From assembly GCA_003133685.1 (NCBI GenBank), contig PKYQ01000018.1, forward strand, positions 62,001 through 126,000: a stretch of 64,000 bases of DNA. Reading direction: 5' to 3'. This document shows, piece after piece, positions 7,120 through 15,810 of this stretch. Positions within the stretch are counted from its first letter, which is position 1. Each line of letters starts with the position of its first letter. The notes below the pieces were generated by a model. The model saw nothing but the letters and a program-made list of their open reading frames with translations, searched no databases and was not told where the DNA came from. Source of the DNA: Acidimicrobiaceae bacterium. Its GTDB lineage: Bacteria > Actinomycetota > Acidimicrobiia > Acidimicrobiales > RAAP-2. Position numbers and translations under genes: made by a program.

Positions 7120-7574
7120 ACGTTCCGGGTGACCCACGAATCTAATTCAGTCGTGAAACGCGTCACGGCGTCGGGCAGTTCGCCTCGAAGGACTTGGCCG
7201 AGCGTCACGTGTTCGAGCACCTCGCGAAGCGCGCCGCGCACCGCGATCCAGACTTCTCGCAAGTGCTTGGCCTCGCCCTCGTATTCAAGTGTCTCGGGAC
7301 GCATACCGCGCACGCCGGCCATCGGTCCGCTCACCACGCGCACGACGTCGGCGATGGATATTTGATCGGCGTCGCGGGCCAGTTTGAAGCCGCCTTCGGG
7401 TCCGCGCTGGCTCGTCACGAGACCACCGCGACGAAGGTCCGAGAGGATCGCGCCAAGGAACTTAGCCGGGAGGTCTTGTTCTTGGGCCAGATGCTCCGCG
7501 CTCACGGACACGTCATTCGCGGCCAAGGTGAGCAGCGCTCGAATCGCGTAGTCGGTCTTGGCGGGAATCTGCAT
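7116..7574 (-). CDS. Rrf2-family transcriptional regulator
   Basis: Winged-helix regulator of 152 aa starting MQIPAKTDYAIRALL, with the HTH in SAEHLAQEQDLPAKFLGAIL and wing RGPEGGFKLARD. IscR/NsrR-type members carry three cysteines for an Fe-S cluster; this protein has no cysteine at all, so it cannot sense through such a cluster in that way. It is co-translated with rnhA. It lies a few kb from the SUF genes but has no visible operator link to them. Confidence 0.85.
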   Translation of the reverse strand: MQIPAKTDYAIRALLTLAANDVSVSAEHLAQEQDLPAKFLGAILSDLRRGGLVTSQRGPEGGFKLARDADQISIADVVRVVSGPMAGVRGMRPETLEYEGEAKHLREVWIAVRGALREVLEHVTLGQVLRGELPDAVTRFTTELDSWVTRNV

Positions 7575-7615
7575 TCTCCTATTCTGCCCCACCGCCGCCA
7601 ATGTCGAGCGACTCC

Positions 7616-7621
7616 TAGGGT
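7616..7621 (+). promoter_or_regulatory. -10 element of thiE, leaderless type
   Basis: TAGGGT, 7 nt, then ATG 7629. No Shine-Dalgarno sequence and no room for a TPP riboswitch between this box and the gene. Confidence 0.5.
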
Positions 7622-7628
7622 GGACCTC

Positions 7629-8273
7629 ATGTTCGCCCTCATTGATCGCCATCTCTATCTCTGCCTACCGCACCGCGAGGACCTCGCGACCTTTTTGCCC
7701 GCGGCCCTGCGCGGCGGCGTCGACGTCGTCCAACTCCGAGAAAAGGACCTCGACGACGAGACGCGGATCGCTGACGCGAAGCTCATGGTGCCGATCTGTC
7801 GCGAGTTCGGCGTGCCCTTCATCATGAACGACTCGCCCGAGTTGGCCGTCGCCGTGAACGCCGACGGCGTGCACGTGGGCCAAGAGGACGCCAGCGTGTC
7901 GCGCTGTCGTGAACTGTTGGGCTACGACGCGATCGTCGGACTTTCGACGCACTCGACAGATGAGTTCGACGAGGCGCTCAATCAGATGGCCACCTATTTC
8001 AGCGCGGGACCGATCGTCGCCACGCCGACCAAACCGGGTCAAGAGGGAACGGGGATCACGTACGCCGTCGCCAGTCAAGCCCGAAGTGACCGACCGGTCT
8101 TCGTCACCGGAGGCGTGAACGCCGAGAACGTCGGCGAACTCGTCGCCGCGGGTCTGCGTCATTTCGTCGTCGTTCGCGCGCTAACCGAGGCGAAGGACCC
8201 CGAAGTGGCGGCCCGGCGAATCCGCGTCGCGCTCGACGAGGCACTGTCAACGGTGCCGGTCGAGCCAACCTAA
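7629..8273 (+). CDS. thiE: Thiamine-phosphate synthase
   Basis: Condenses hydroxymethylpyrimidine diphosphate with thiazole phosphate carboxylate to give thiamine phosphate. The 214-aa TIM barrel contains VVQLREKDLDD (residues 33-43), the pyrophosphate-binding IMNDSPELAVAVNADGVHVGQED, the phosphate loop ATPTKPGQEGTG and the final FVTGGVNAENV. ATG 7629 is supported by the barrel boundary and a -10 box 7 nt upstream. It stands alone, divergent from the Rrf2/rnhA unit. Its 3' end overlaps the convergent hydrolase by 27 bp. Confidence 0.9.
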   Translation: MFALIDRHLYLCLPHREDLATFLPAALRGGVDVVQLREKDLDDETRIADAKLMVPICREFGVPFIMNDSPELAVAVNADGVHVGQEDASVSRCRELLGYDAIVGLSTHSTDEFDEALNQMATYFSAGPIVATPTKPGQEGTGITYAVASQARSDRPVFVTGGVNAENVGELVAAGLRHFVVVRALTEAKDPEVAARRIRVALDEALSTVPVEPT

Positions 8274-8993
8274 CAACGTCGCCACCATCCGAGGGTCGGC
8301 GCGTAGTTGATGACCGGCGCCCTGGATCAATCGAAGTTCGGCGCGACCTTCAGCGGCCGCCACGAGGTCGCGAGCATCGGAGTGCGGAATCTCGATGTCC
8401 TCAGTACCGTGACCGACCATGAGCCGACGCGGGGGAATTTTCGCGATTGACACCAGAGGATCGATCGCGAAGACGTCGTCGCGGAGTTCTTCGGCCGGTA
8501 GGAGGTCGCGTTCGTCGCCGACCACGCCGGCTATCTGCACCGCCCGACGGAAATCTTCGGCACTGCCGCACCACGGCTCCAGGTGAGCCGGCGTCGCAAA
8601 CGTGGCCACGCCGCGAATTCGTTCGTCCTCGGCCGCCGTCGCCAGGGCGAGTGCGCCACCGAAACCGAAACCGGCCATCGAGATCCGTCGCTCCCCCTCG
8701 TCGACGCGCTCGAGGATTGTCTTCAAGTCGGCGCGCCACTGCGTCGCCGAAAAGGTACCGGTGCTTCCGCCAACGCCGGAGAGCGTGCCGGTCGCGACGA
8801 TCCATCCTGACTCCGTAGCCATGTGCTCGGCCAACTCCGGCAAGAGACCGGCCGCCTGACGACCCATCCCCATGGCCTTCGGAAGTCCGTGCACGATTAT
8901 CAGCGCGTGGCTGGCCAGCGGCCGCGCGCTCGAGGTCGCGATTCGAAGGTCCAGCAGCGACGCACCGCTCTGGAGTTGCTCGTGGGCGAGCAC
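8247..8993 (-). CDS. Alpha/beta hydrolase-fold protein lacking the nucleophile
   Basis: 248 aa with the hydrolase fold signs: the oxyanion strand ALIIVHGLPKAMG, elbow strand ISMAGFGFGG, later RLMVGHGTEDIEIP (acid residue) and GAGHQLRADP (histidine). At the elbow the GxSxG serine is Gly110 (G-F-G-F-G), so classical serine hydrolysis is not possible. It could be a non-catalytic member or use another mechanism. GTG 8993 begins 4 nt after the acyl-CoA dehydrogenase stop, so both are probably one operon. Confidence 0.7.
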   Translation of the reverse strand: MLAHEQLQSGASLLDLRIATSSARPLASHALIIVHGLPKAMGMGRQAAGLLPELAEHMATESGWIVATGTLSGVGGSTGTFSATQWRADLKTILERVDEGERRISMAGFGFGGALALATAAEDERIRGVATFATPAHLEPWCGSAEDFRRAVQIAGVVGDERDLLPAEELRDDVFAIDPLVSIAKIPPRRLMVGHGTEDIEIPHSDARDLVAAAEGRAELRLIQGAGHQLRADPRMVATLLGWLDRHR

Positions 8994-8997
8994 CGAG

Positions 8998-10113
8998 CTA
9001 GATGCCTAGGCGCTGAGCCAGAAGTTCGCGGTGGTAGGCGGGGTCACCCAGGAATAGCTCCGAACTCTTCGCGCGCTTGAAATAGAGATGCGCGTGGTGC
9101 TCCCACGTGAAACCGATACCGCCGTGAATTTGAATGTTCTCCGCCGCGCAGTGGAAGTACGCCTCGGAACAGAACGACTTCGCGAGGCTCGCCGCGATCG
9201 GCAGTTCATCATTGCGCTCTTGCGAGGCCCAGGCCGCGTAGTACGCCGCGGACTTCGCCGACTCGACGTCGAGGAGCATGTCCGCGCACTTGTGCTTGAT
9301 CGCCTGGAAGGAGCCAATCGGCCGACCGAACTGCACGCGGTTCTTCGCGTATTCCACGGAATTGTTCAGCACGCGCTGCGCGCCGCCGACCTGTTCGGCG
9401 GCCAATGCCGCGGCGGCCACCTGCAACGTCGTCTCGAGACCCGCGAGGGCTTCGCCTTCGACACCGACGAGTTGCGCCGGGGCGTCGCTGAAGACGACAC
9501 GACTCTGCTTGCGCGTCTGGTCCATGGTCGCGAGCGACTCACGGGCGACGCCCTTCGCGTCGCCTTGGACGGCGAAGAGCGAGAGACCCTTGGCGGTCAT
9601 GGCCGGCACGAAGATGAGCGACGCCGTGTTGCCGTCGGTCACGTAACTGCGCACGCCGTTCACCACGAAGCCGTCACCGGATGCGCTCGCGGTCGTCGAG
9701 GTCTTGGTGAGGTCCCAGAGACCGGCGTCGTCCGTCAATGCCACCGTGGCGATCGTCTCGCCCGAGGCGATACCGGGCAAGTACGCCGCCTTGTCCGCGT
9801 CGGTGCCGACGAAGAGCACGGCGTTCGCGGCGAGGGCGACGGTCGAGAAGTACGGCGAGCAGAAGAGCGCGGCGCCCATCTCTTCGAAGACCACGTAGAG
9901 CTCGACCGGGCCGTAGCCCTGTCCTCCGAACTCTTCGGGAATACCGAGTCCCTGTAGGGCCAACTCCTTGGCCATCTGATCCCAGACGGCGGAGTCGTAA
10001 CCCTCTACGGTGGCCATCAATCGACGTACTTCGGATTCGGGCGATTTCTCTTCCAGGAAACGCTTGACCATCTTTCGAAGCTCTTCTTGCTCCTCGCTGA
10101 ATCCAAAGTTCAT
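8998..10113 (-). CDS. Acyl-CoA dehydrogenase
   Basis: FAD enzyme for alpha,beta-dehydrogenation of an acyl-CoA; 371 aa. Visible are the N-terminal helical domain beginning MNFGFSEEQEELRKMV, an active-site region of the FadE type, and the C-terminal NIQIHGGIGFTWEHHAHLYF, typical of actinobacterial FadE-like enzymes acting on sterol or branched acyl-CoAs. ATG 10113 is chosen over an upstream start because GGAAGGA precedes it at the right distance. Likely co-transcribed with the hydrolase-fold gene. Substrate not determinable here. Confidence 0.85.
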   Translation of the reverse strand: MNFGFSEEQEELRKMVKRFLEEKSPESEVRRLMATVEGYDSAVWDQMAKELALQGLGIPEEFGGQGYGPVELYVVFEEMGAALFCSPYFSTVALAANAVLFVGTDADKAAYLPGIASGETIATVALTDDAGLWDLTKTSTTASASGDGFVVNGVRSYVTDGNTASLIFVPAMTAKGLSLFAVQGDAKGVARESLATMDQTRKQSRVVFSDAPAQLVGVEGEALAGLETTLQVAAAALAAEQVGGAQRVLNNSVEYAKNRVQFGRPIGSFQAIKHKCADMLLDVESAKSAAYYAAWASQERNDELPIAASLAKSFCSEAYFHCAAENIQIHGGIGFTWEHHAHLYFKRAKSSELFLGDPAYHRELLAQRLGI

Positions 10114-10188
10114 CGCAGTCCTTCCGTGCGTACTGGACGGTAATCCCAGCCTCTTCGACATTAGTCAACCGCGACCGGGGGCGGCCAA

Positions 10189-10821
10189 GTGGCAAAGTGG
10201 GTCATGGACAACGTTGAACTGGTCTGGTCCGACGGCCGCGCCGAAGTGCACCGGTTCGTCGTGGGGCCAATTGACAACAACGTGTACGTCGTGCGCTGCA
10301 AACGAACCGGCGAGTCGACACTTCTGGACGCGGCCAACGAACACGAGCGACTACTGCGCGTGTCGAGTCGACTGGGCGTGACCTCGGTGCTCGAGACGCA
10401 CGGCCATTGGGACCACATCGGGGCGGTCGAACAGGTCCGCGCGGCCGGGATTGACGTGTGGGTGCGAAGCGAAGACGCCGGCATGCTCCCCAGTTACGAC
10501 CACCTGCTCGACGACGACGCGGTCCACCGGGTGGGCGACCTGCGCCTGCGCACGCTGCACACGCCCGGTCACACGCCGGGCAGTATGTGCTTCGCGCTCG
10601 AAGAGACGCCGATGCTCTTCACGGGCGACACGCTCTTTCCCGGCGGTCCCGGCAACACCAATCACAACGCTCAGGACTTCGCGACCATCATCACCTCGAT
10701 CGACGAACGCATCTTCGGCGTCTTTGGCGACGACGTGACGATTTGGCCCGGTCACGGAGGCGAGTCCACCATCGGCAACGAGCGGCCCCACCTCGACGAA
10801 TGGGTCAAGCGCGGCTGGTAA
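10189..10821 (+). CDS. Metallo-beta-lactamase-fold hydrolase (glyoxalase II-like)
   Basis: 210-aa metal-dependent hydrolase. The metal ligands are visible in order: THGHWDHIGA (HxHxDH), HTPGHTPGS, FTGDTLF and the final WPGHGGES. This pattern fits the glyoxalase II-like subgroup that hydrolyses thioesters such as acylated mycothiol or related thiols. Start GTG 10189 or ATG 10204. Divergent from the acyl-CoA dehydrogenase and followed by sufC after 42 bp, which has its own -10 box. Confidence 0.82.
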   Translation: MAKWVMDNVELVWSDGRAEVHRFVVGPIDNNVYVVRCKRTGESTLLDAANEHERLLRVSSRLGVTSVLETHGHWDHIGAVEQVRAAGIDVWVRSEDAGMLPSYDHLLDDDAVHRVGDLRLRTLHTPGHTPGSMCFALEETPMLFTGDTLFPGGPGNTNHNAQDFATIITSIDERIFGVFGDDVTIWPGHGGESTIGNERPHLDEWVKRGW

Positions 10822-10850
10822 TAACTGGTCTTTCGCCCGAATCGGGCCGT

Positions 10851-10856
10851 TAGGCT
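10851..10856 (+). promoter_or_regulatory. -10 element of sufC-sufS-sufU, leaderless type
   Basis: TAGGCT, exactly 7 nt, then GTG 10864. The identical hexamer appears at 25898-25903 and 29738-29743 at 7 and 6 nt from other start codons. Confidence 0.55.
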
Positions 10857-10863
10857 CGTCACC

Positions 10864-11622
10864 GTGTCGACGCCCCTTTTAGAACTTCGCAACCTCCACG
10901 CCGAGGCCGAGGGCAACTCAATTCTCCGAGGCGTCGACCTCACGGTACGCGAAGGCGAAGTACACGCTCTGATGGGTCCCAATGGTGCCGGCAAGTCGAC
11001 GCTGGCCAACATCGTCATGGGTCACCCGGGCTACAGGGTCACCAGTGGCGAGATCTTGTTGAACGGCGCGAACATCGCCAAATGGACGCCCGACGAACGC
11101 GCGCGCGCCGGGATCTTCCTGGCCTTCCAGTATCCCGAGGCCATCGCCGGCGTCTCGGTCGTGCAGTTCTTGCGTCAGGCGATCGCCGCTCGAAAGGGCC
11201 TCGACGAACTCAGCATCCTCGAAGTACGCCTGGACCTCGCGGAGTGGATGGACCGGCTCGGAATGGACCCGGCCTTCGCCGAACGTCACCTCAACGACGG
11301 TTTCTCCGGCGGCGAGCGCAAGCGCAACGAAGTTCTCCAGATGGCGCTGTTGGAACCGGTCGTCGCGTTCCTGGATGAGACCGACTCCGGCTTGGACATC
11401 GACGCCCTTCGCGTGGTCGCCAAGGGCGTGCGCACCGTACGTGGCGAACACCCAACCATGGGCGTGATCGTCGTTACTCACTACGTGAAACTCCTCGAAG
11501 AGATCGAGCCCGACCAGGTGCACATCTTGGTGGACGGCCAGATCGTGCACTCGGGTGACGCGCAGCTGGCCCAACGAATCGAACTCGAGGGCTACGACGC
11601 CTGGCGTCCGGTGACGGCGTGA
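10864..11622 (+). CDS. sufC: Fe-S assembly ATPase SufC (copy 1)
   Basis: ABC-type ATPase that powers the SufBCD scaffold. 252 aa with Walker A GPNGAGKST, Q-loop, signature FSGGERKRNEV and Walker B VVAFLDETDSGLDID. First gene of a tight sufC-sufS-sufU operon; its stop overlaps the sufS GTG (GTGA at 11619-11622). A second sufC lies at 14771-15499 beside sufD. Two sufC genes in one SUF locus are unusual; which partners SufB/SufD is open. The gene appears leaderless. Confidence 0.88.
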   Translation: MSTPLLELRNLHAEAEGNSILRGVDLTVREGEVHALMGPNGAGKSTLANIVMGHPGYRVTSGEILLNGANIAKWTPDERARAGIFLAFQYPEAIAGVSVVQFLRQAIAARKGLDELSILEVRLDLAEWMDRLGMDPAFAERHLNDGFSGGERKRNEVLQMALLEPVVAFLDETDSGLDIDALRVVAKGVRTVRGEHPTMGVIVVTHYVKLLEEIEPDQVHILVDGQIVHSGDAQLAQRIELEGYDAWRPVTA

Positions 11623-12854
11623 CGAGCTTCAACGCCAAACGAGTCCGTTCCGACATTCCGCAATTGAATCGCGTGATCTTCGACCGCCCCATCACCTACC
11701 TCGACACCGCGTCAACGTCGTTGCAACCCAATGCCGTCATCGACGCCATGAGCCGCTACTACCAACTGCGCCACGCCAACGTGCACCGCGCCGTCTATCA
11801 AACGGCCAGCGAGGCGACCGCCGCGTACGAAGGTTCCCGAGAAGCGGTGGCCCGATTCATCAACGCCCCCGGCGGCGCTGGCGAGGTCGTGTTCACGAAG
11901 AACGCGACCGAGTCCTTCAACCTGCTCGCCAAATCCTGGGGCGCCAAGAATCTGAAGGCCGGTGACGTCGTCCTGGTCAGTGAGATGGAGCATCACGCCA
12001 ATATCGTGCCGTGGTTCCAGTTGCGCGAACAGACCGGCATCGAGGTTCGCTTCATCCCGACGACCGACGACTACCGACTCGATCTGTCGAAACTTGACGA
12101 GTTAATGCAGGGCGTGAGACTGCTCTCGATCACCGGCATGTCCAACGTGCTGGGCACGATCAACCCGATCAACGAACTGGCCGCCATTGCGCACCAACAC
12201 GGCGCGTTGATCGCGGTCGACGGTGCTCAGTCGGTCGCGCACGCGCCTACCGACGTCGTCGCGCTCGACATCGACTTTCTGATCTTCACCGGTCACAAGA
12301 TGCTCGGACCCACGGGCATCGGCGTCTTTTGGACCCGCGAGGATATTCTCGATGCCATGCCACCGTTCCTCGGGGGCGGCGGCATGATCGCCGACGTACG
12401 CACCGACGGCTACACGCCGGCGAACGGACCGACAAGGTTCGAGGCCGGCACACCACCGATCGCCGAAGCGGTCGGACTCAACGCGGCCGTGCTCTACCTC
12501 GAGGGCCTCGGCATGACGAATATCGTGCGACACGAACGCGCGTTGGCGGGCGACGCCTTGACCAGACTCGCGCTCGAGTTCCAGGGTCGCGTTCGCGTGA
12601 TCGGACCGAGCGATACGACTGATCGCGGTGCGGTCATCAGTCTCGACGTCGAGGGCGTCCATCCCCACGATGTCGCCCAGGTACTCGATCAGTTCGGCGT
12701 CTGCGTGCGACCGGGTCACCACTGCGCGAAGCCGCTGATGCGGCGATTTAATCTGGCCGCGACCGTGCGCGCTTCCTACGGGCCGTACTCACTCGCCAAG
12801 GACACTGACGTGCTGATCGAAGCGCTCAGCACCGCGGTGAAGATGTTTGGGTAG
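11619..12854 (+). CDS. sufS: Cysteine desulfurase SufS
   Basis: PLP enzyme that takes sulfur from cysteine for cluster assembly; 411 aa. Visible are the aspartate region AVDGAQSVAH, the PLP lysine in FTGHKMLGPTGIG and the persulfide cysteine C369 in RPGHHCAKPLM. The active-site loop is of the type II (SufS) form, which passes sulfur to SufU. It overlaps sufC by 4 bp and is followed closely by sufU, the expected sulfur acceptor. Confidence 0.93.
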   Translation: MTSFNAKRVRSDIPQLNRVIFDRPITYLDTASTSLQPNAVIDAMSRYYQLRHANVHRAVYQTASEATAAYEGSREAVARFINAPGGAGEVVFTKNATESFNLLAKSWGAKNLKAGDVVLVSEMEHHANIVPWFQLREQTGIEVRFIPTTDDYRLDLSKLDELMQGVRLLSITGMSNVLGTINPINELAAIAHQHGALIAVDGAQSVAHAPTDVVALDIDFLIFTGHKMLGPTGIGVFWTREDILDAMPPFLGGGGMIADVRTDGYTPANGPTRFEAGTPPIAEAVGLNAAVLYLEGLGMTNIVRHERALAGDALTRLALEFQGRVRVIGPSDTTDRGAVISLDVEGVHPHDVAQVLDQFGVCVRPGHHCAKPLMRRFNLAATVRASYGPYSLAKDTDVLIEALSTAVKMFG

Positions 12855-12858
12855 CGAC

Positions 12859-13332
12859 GTGTCGAACCTCGGCTCGAACCTCGATGACCTCTATCGCGAG
12901 ATCATCCTCGATCACTATCGTTCGCCACGCAATCGTGGCGAGCTCGATTCACCACCGGCGATCCGCGTCGAGGGCTTCAACCCCCTCTGTGGCGATGAGA
13001 TCGTCGTGTACCTCGACGTGGAGGACGGCGTCTTGAAGAACATCAAGATGACGGGCAGCGGGTGCTCCATCTCCCAATCGTCGGCCTCGCTCATGAGCGC
13101 TGCCGTGAAGGGCAAGCCACTCGATCAGGTTCGCGAGACCATCGCGACCTTCAAGCAGCTCATGACGGTCCAAGAGGCCACGCTCGCCCACGATGGCGAA
13201 GCGCCCGTGGTTGATCTACGTGCGCTCGGCGAACTCGCCGCGCTCCAGGGCGTCATCAAGTTCCCCGTCCGCATCAAGTGCGCCACGCTCTCGTGGAACA
13301 CACTGATTCAAGGGCTCGACGAACTGAACTGA
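12859..13332 (+). CDS. sufU: Sulfur-transfer protein SufU
   Basis: Zn-containing sulfur shuttle that accepts sulfide from SufS and hands it to SufBCD. 157 aa with the three conserved cysteines in FNPLCGDE, GSGCSISQSSAS and RIKCATLSW, and the SufU-type insert between the second and third cysteine that IscU lacks. GTG 12859 lies 4 nt after the sufS stop; an in-frame TTG at 12847 inside sufS is less likely. Ends 4 nt before the convergent LCP gene stop. Confidence 0.9.
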   Translation: MSNLGSNLDDLYREIILDHYRSPRNRGELDSPPAIRVEGFNPLCGDEIVVYLDVEDGVLKNIKMTGSGCSISQSSASLMSAAVKGKPLDQVRETIATFKQLMTVQEATLAHDGEAPVVDLRALGELAALQGVIKFPVRIKCATLSWNTLIQGLDELN

Positions 13333-13336
13333 GTTC

Positions 13337-14734
13337 TTAGGGCGAGCAGGGCACCGGGTCGAAGGGCGGCACGGCCAACGTCGGATTGATCGTCGGTGTC
13401 GTCGTCGGAGCGTGGTGGTGCTTCGTGGTAGTCGTAGTCCTCACCGTCGTGGTGGTCGTCGGCGCGATGACCGGCGGCATCGGGGTTTGACTCTCGGCGT
13501 TCGGCGGCGGGTTCGTAGGACGCTGCAAGGTGTTGCCAAAGATGTTGACGAGCAACTGCTGGGCCTGCGGCTGCTCGACGACTTCGACATCAGCTCCGTT
13601 GACCGTGGCGGGAATCTCCGGCAGCGTGTACGTCTGCATCGCGTTCGTGTTGTAGTTGTGGAACTTGAGCGCCAGACCGATGAGTTCATTCAGTGAGAAG
13701 GTGTTGTCGATCGTGATGCCTTTGGGCAGGTTGGAAAGAAAGCCGTTCATCGCAACCGGGTTGTCAAGCTTGCTCTTGACGCGCTCGAACATGGCTCGCA
13801 GGAATGACGTCTGGCGATCAATGCGACCGAAGTCACTCGAGCCGTCGTAGACAAAGCCGTCGTTCAAGATCTCGTTATTGATCGCGGCGTCGGTCATGTT
13901 CTTGAATTCCTGCCGATTCGGCCAAACCGGATGGCCGTTGAGCGCGTAGTAGTAGTGGCGGCTGCGCGCGACCTCGAGCGCCGCGGCACCATTGACCAAC
14001 TGACAGCCCGTGTGCTTGATCTCGAGACCGGAATCCGGATCGATGGCCGGGTAGCGGAAGTCCAGATAGACGCCGCCGATCGCGACCGCGGAGTTGATCA
14101 GACCGTTGAAGTTCACCTGGACGACGTGATTAATGGTGATGCCGAAGTTCGCCTTGATGGTTCGGACCAAGAGCGCCGGTCCGTTGGCGTAGTTGACGTT
14201 GATGCGGTTGAACTGGCCGTAGAGCGCCTGATTGGCGAGCAACGTGACCTCCGTGTCGCGCGGTATCGATAAGACCGTGATCGTGCGCGCGGTCGGATCG
14301 ACGCGGACGATCTTGATCACGTCACTGCGTTGCCCAACCACCGAGCCGCCGCCCGCTCCAGTTTGTGCCGCGACCGCGCCAGTGAGTCCCGCGCGCGAGT
14401 CCGAACCGACCGCGAGGATATTGAACGGCTGACCGGGTACGGGATACGTGATCGGAATGGGTTTGTTGAACCTCGGAATTGCGTCGAATCGCCAGTTGGC
14501 GTAGAGGTAGCCGCCACCCAAGACGCCGACGATGAGGACGAGAACTGCCACGCCGGCGATGAGCCACGTTCGTTCCCGGCGGCGCTTCTTGCGTCGCTTC
14601 GGTGCCTTGCCCGATTGACGATCGACGGCGTCGCCCAACGCCACGAGTCGACTCTCGTTGGCGAGGGCTCGTCGTTTGGCGCCCGAAGATCGTTCTGAGG
14701 GGCCCCGAGGAGCGCCGTTGCTTCCGTCAGCCAT
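13337..14734 (-). CDS. LytR-CpsA-Psr (LCP) family phosphotransferase
   Basis: Membrane enzyme that attaches secondary polymers (arabinogalactan or teichoic-type) to peptidoglycan. 465 aa: a basic cytoplasmic tail with RRKKRRRERTW, one membrane helix (about 58-80), then the extracellular LCP domain with FNILAVGSDSR, RSDVIKIVRVDP and SIPRDTEV (the phosphate-binding Arg/Asp set). The C-terminal 60 residues are a Pro/Thr-rich wall-spanning linker ending in a cysteine. It appears leaderless: TAAACT lies 6 nt before the ATG. Confidence 0.88.
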   Translation of the reverse strand: MADGSNGAPRGPSERSSGAKRRALANESRLVALGDAVDRQSGKAPKRRKKRRRERTWLIAGVAVLVLIVGVLGGGYLYANWRFDAIPRFNKPIPITYPVPGQPFNILAVGSDSRAGLTGAVAAQTGAGGGSVVGQRSDVIKIVRVDPTARTITVLSIPRDTEVTLLANQALYGQFNRINVNYANGPALLVRTIKANFGITINHVVQVNFNGLINSAVAIGGVYLDFRYPAIDPDSGLEIKHTGCQLVNGAAALEVARSRHYYYALNGHPVWPNRQEFKNMTDAAINNEILNDGFVYDGSSDFGRIDRQTSFLRAMFERVKSKLDNPVAMNGFLSNLPKGITIDNTFSLNELIGLALKFHNYNTNAMQTYTLPEIPATVNGADVEVVEQPQAQQLLVNIFGNTLQRPTNPPPNAESQTPMPPVIAPTTTTTVRTTTTTKHHHAPTTTPTINPTLAVPPFDPVPCSP

Positions 14735-14740
14735 CCGTCG

Positions 14741-14746
14741 AGTTTA
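14741..14746 (-). promoter_or_regulatory. -10 element of the LCP gene, leaderless type
   Basis: Minus strand TAAACT, 6 nt, ATG 14734. The same hexamer and spacing occur at 54530-54535. Confidence 0.5.
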
Positions 14747-14770
14747 ACCTCCGGTCGCTCATTGACGAGG

Positions 14771-15499
14771 TCAAGCGGACGCGACGCGGAACGGTTCGTA
14801 GCCGTCACGCTCGAGAATGTCCGACAGTTCCGGCCCTCCGGTCGCGACGACGCGACCTTCACTCAGCACATGGATCATCGTCGGCGTGAGTTCTTGCAAC
14901 AGTCGCTTGAAGTGCGTTATTGCCAGGATGCCGCACTCCCATTCGTTGCTCGCGGACGACAATCGTCGAGCCACCGCGCCCAACGCGTCGACGTCGAGTC
15001 CCGAGTCGATCTCGTCGAGCACCGCGAACTTCGGACGCAGCATTCCGAACTGCACCATTTCCGCGCGCTTTCGCTCGCCGCCCGACAGGTCAACGTTGAC
15101 GAATCGATCGAGGATCTCGGGTCGAAGCTCCACGCGATCGGCTTCGTCGCGCATTCGCTCGCGGAGATTCGCCGGATTGACACCGGCCGCGACCAAGAGG
15201 TCGATGGGGCGCACGCCGGCAACTTCCAACGGCTGTTGCATCGCCAGGAGCAGCCCGTGTCGTGCGCGATCGGTCGGCGACATCGTCAAGAGCTCGACGT
15301 CATCGATGCGCACCGAACCACCCAACACCTTGTAACCGGGATGTCCCGTGAGTGCGTGCGCCAGCGTCGACTTGCCGGAACCGTTTGGTCCCATGATGAC
15401 GTGAACCTCGCCGGTCTTCATGGAGAGGTCGAAACCCTTCAGGACCTCTTTGCCGGCAACTTCAACACGCAGTCCTTCGATCATGAGAGTGGAGGTCAC
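14771..15499 (-). CDS. sufC: Fe-S assembly ATPase SufC (copy 2)
   Basis: 242-aa ABC ATPase with Walker A GPNGSGKST, signature LSGGERKRAEM and Walker B FAVLDEIDSGLDVD. It ends the sufD-Rieske-sufC unit, each gene overlapping the next by 4 bp (GTGA). Its position next to sufD makes it the likelier SufBCD subunit, leaving copy 1 with sufS/sufU. The copies clearly differ (for example QQPLEVAGV here against QYPEAIAGV), so this is not a recent duplication. Confidence 0.88.
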   Translation of the reverse strand: MTSTLMIEGLRVEVAGKEVLKGFDLSMKTGEVHVIMGPNGSGKSTLAHALTGHPGYKVLGGSVRIDDVELLTMSPTDRARHGLLLAMQQPLEVAGVRPIDLLVAAGVNPANLRERMRDEADRVELRPEILDRFVNVDLSGGERKRAEMVQFGMLRPKFAVLDEIDSGLDVDALGAVARRLSSASNEWECGILAITHFKRLLQELTPTMIHVLSEGRVVATGGPELSDILERDGYEPFRVASA

Positions 15500-15810
15500 G
15501 GAATCACCACCTCCAGGCGGCCGTCAAAGTTGCGCACGTCGTAGTGCGCCACCGGTCGCGTCGCGGGGAGCGACACCGGCTCGCCATCCTTCAGTCGAAA
15601 CATCGCACCGTGTCGAGCGCACTCGATCTCGGCCGTGTCGCAGTCCACTTCGCCTTCGGCGAGGCTGAAGTCTTCGTGGCTGCATCGGTCATCGAGGACG
15701 TAGACGTCATCTTCGATGCGCACGAGGACCAAAACTCGGTTCTCCACGCGAATCTGATGCGGCACGCCACTCTCGAAGTCGCTCAATTGTCCGATGTCGA
15801 CGGTGGTCAC
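15496..15810 (-). CDS. Rieske-type [2Fe-2S] ferredoxin
   Basis: 104-aa protein with both Rieske ligand pairs: DDRCSHEDF (Cys-x-His) and ECARHGAMF (Cys-x2-His). Size and motifs fit the small soluble ferredoxins often encoded inside actinobacterial suf operons, where a non-haem ferredoxin is thought to supply electrons or take the finished cluster. Overlaps sufD and sufC by 4 bp on each side. Confidence 0.88.
   Translation of the reverse strand: MTTVDIGQLSDFESGVPHQIRVENRVLVLVRIEDDVYVLDDRCSHEDFSLAEGEVDCDTAEIECARHGAMFRLKDGEPVSLPATRPVAHYDVRNFDGRLEVVIP

Noticed and set aside
5173..7365. A 730-codon open frame on the plus strand antisense to lpdA and rnhA
   Set aside because: The opposite strand encodes two proteins with full catalytic motifs. 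Long antisense frames are expected in GC-rich genes, and this one has no recognisable domain.
7575..7628. Possible TPP riboswitch upstream of thiE
   Set aside because: Only about 50 bases separate thiE from the divergent Rrf2 gene, and a -10 box lies 7 nt from the ATG. There is no room for the aptamer.
13337..13500. Low-complexity repeat near the end of the LCP gene
   Set aside because: It encodes the Thr/Pro-rich wall-spanning tail and is not a nucleotide repeat of its own.
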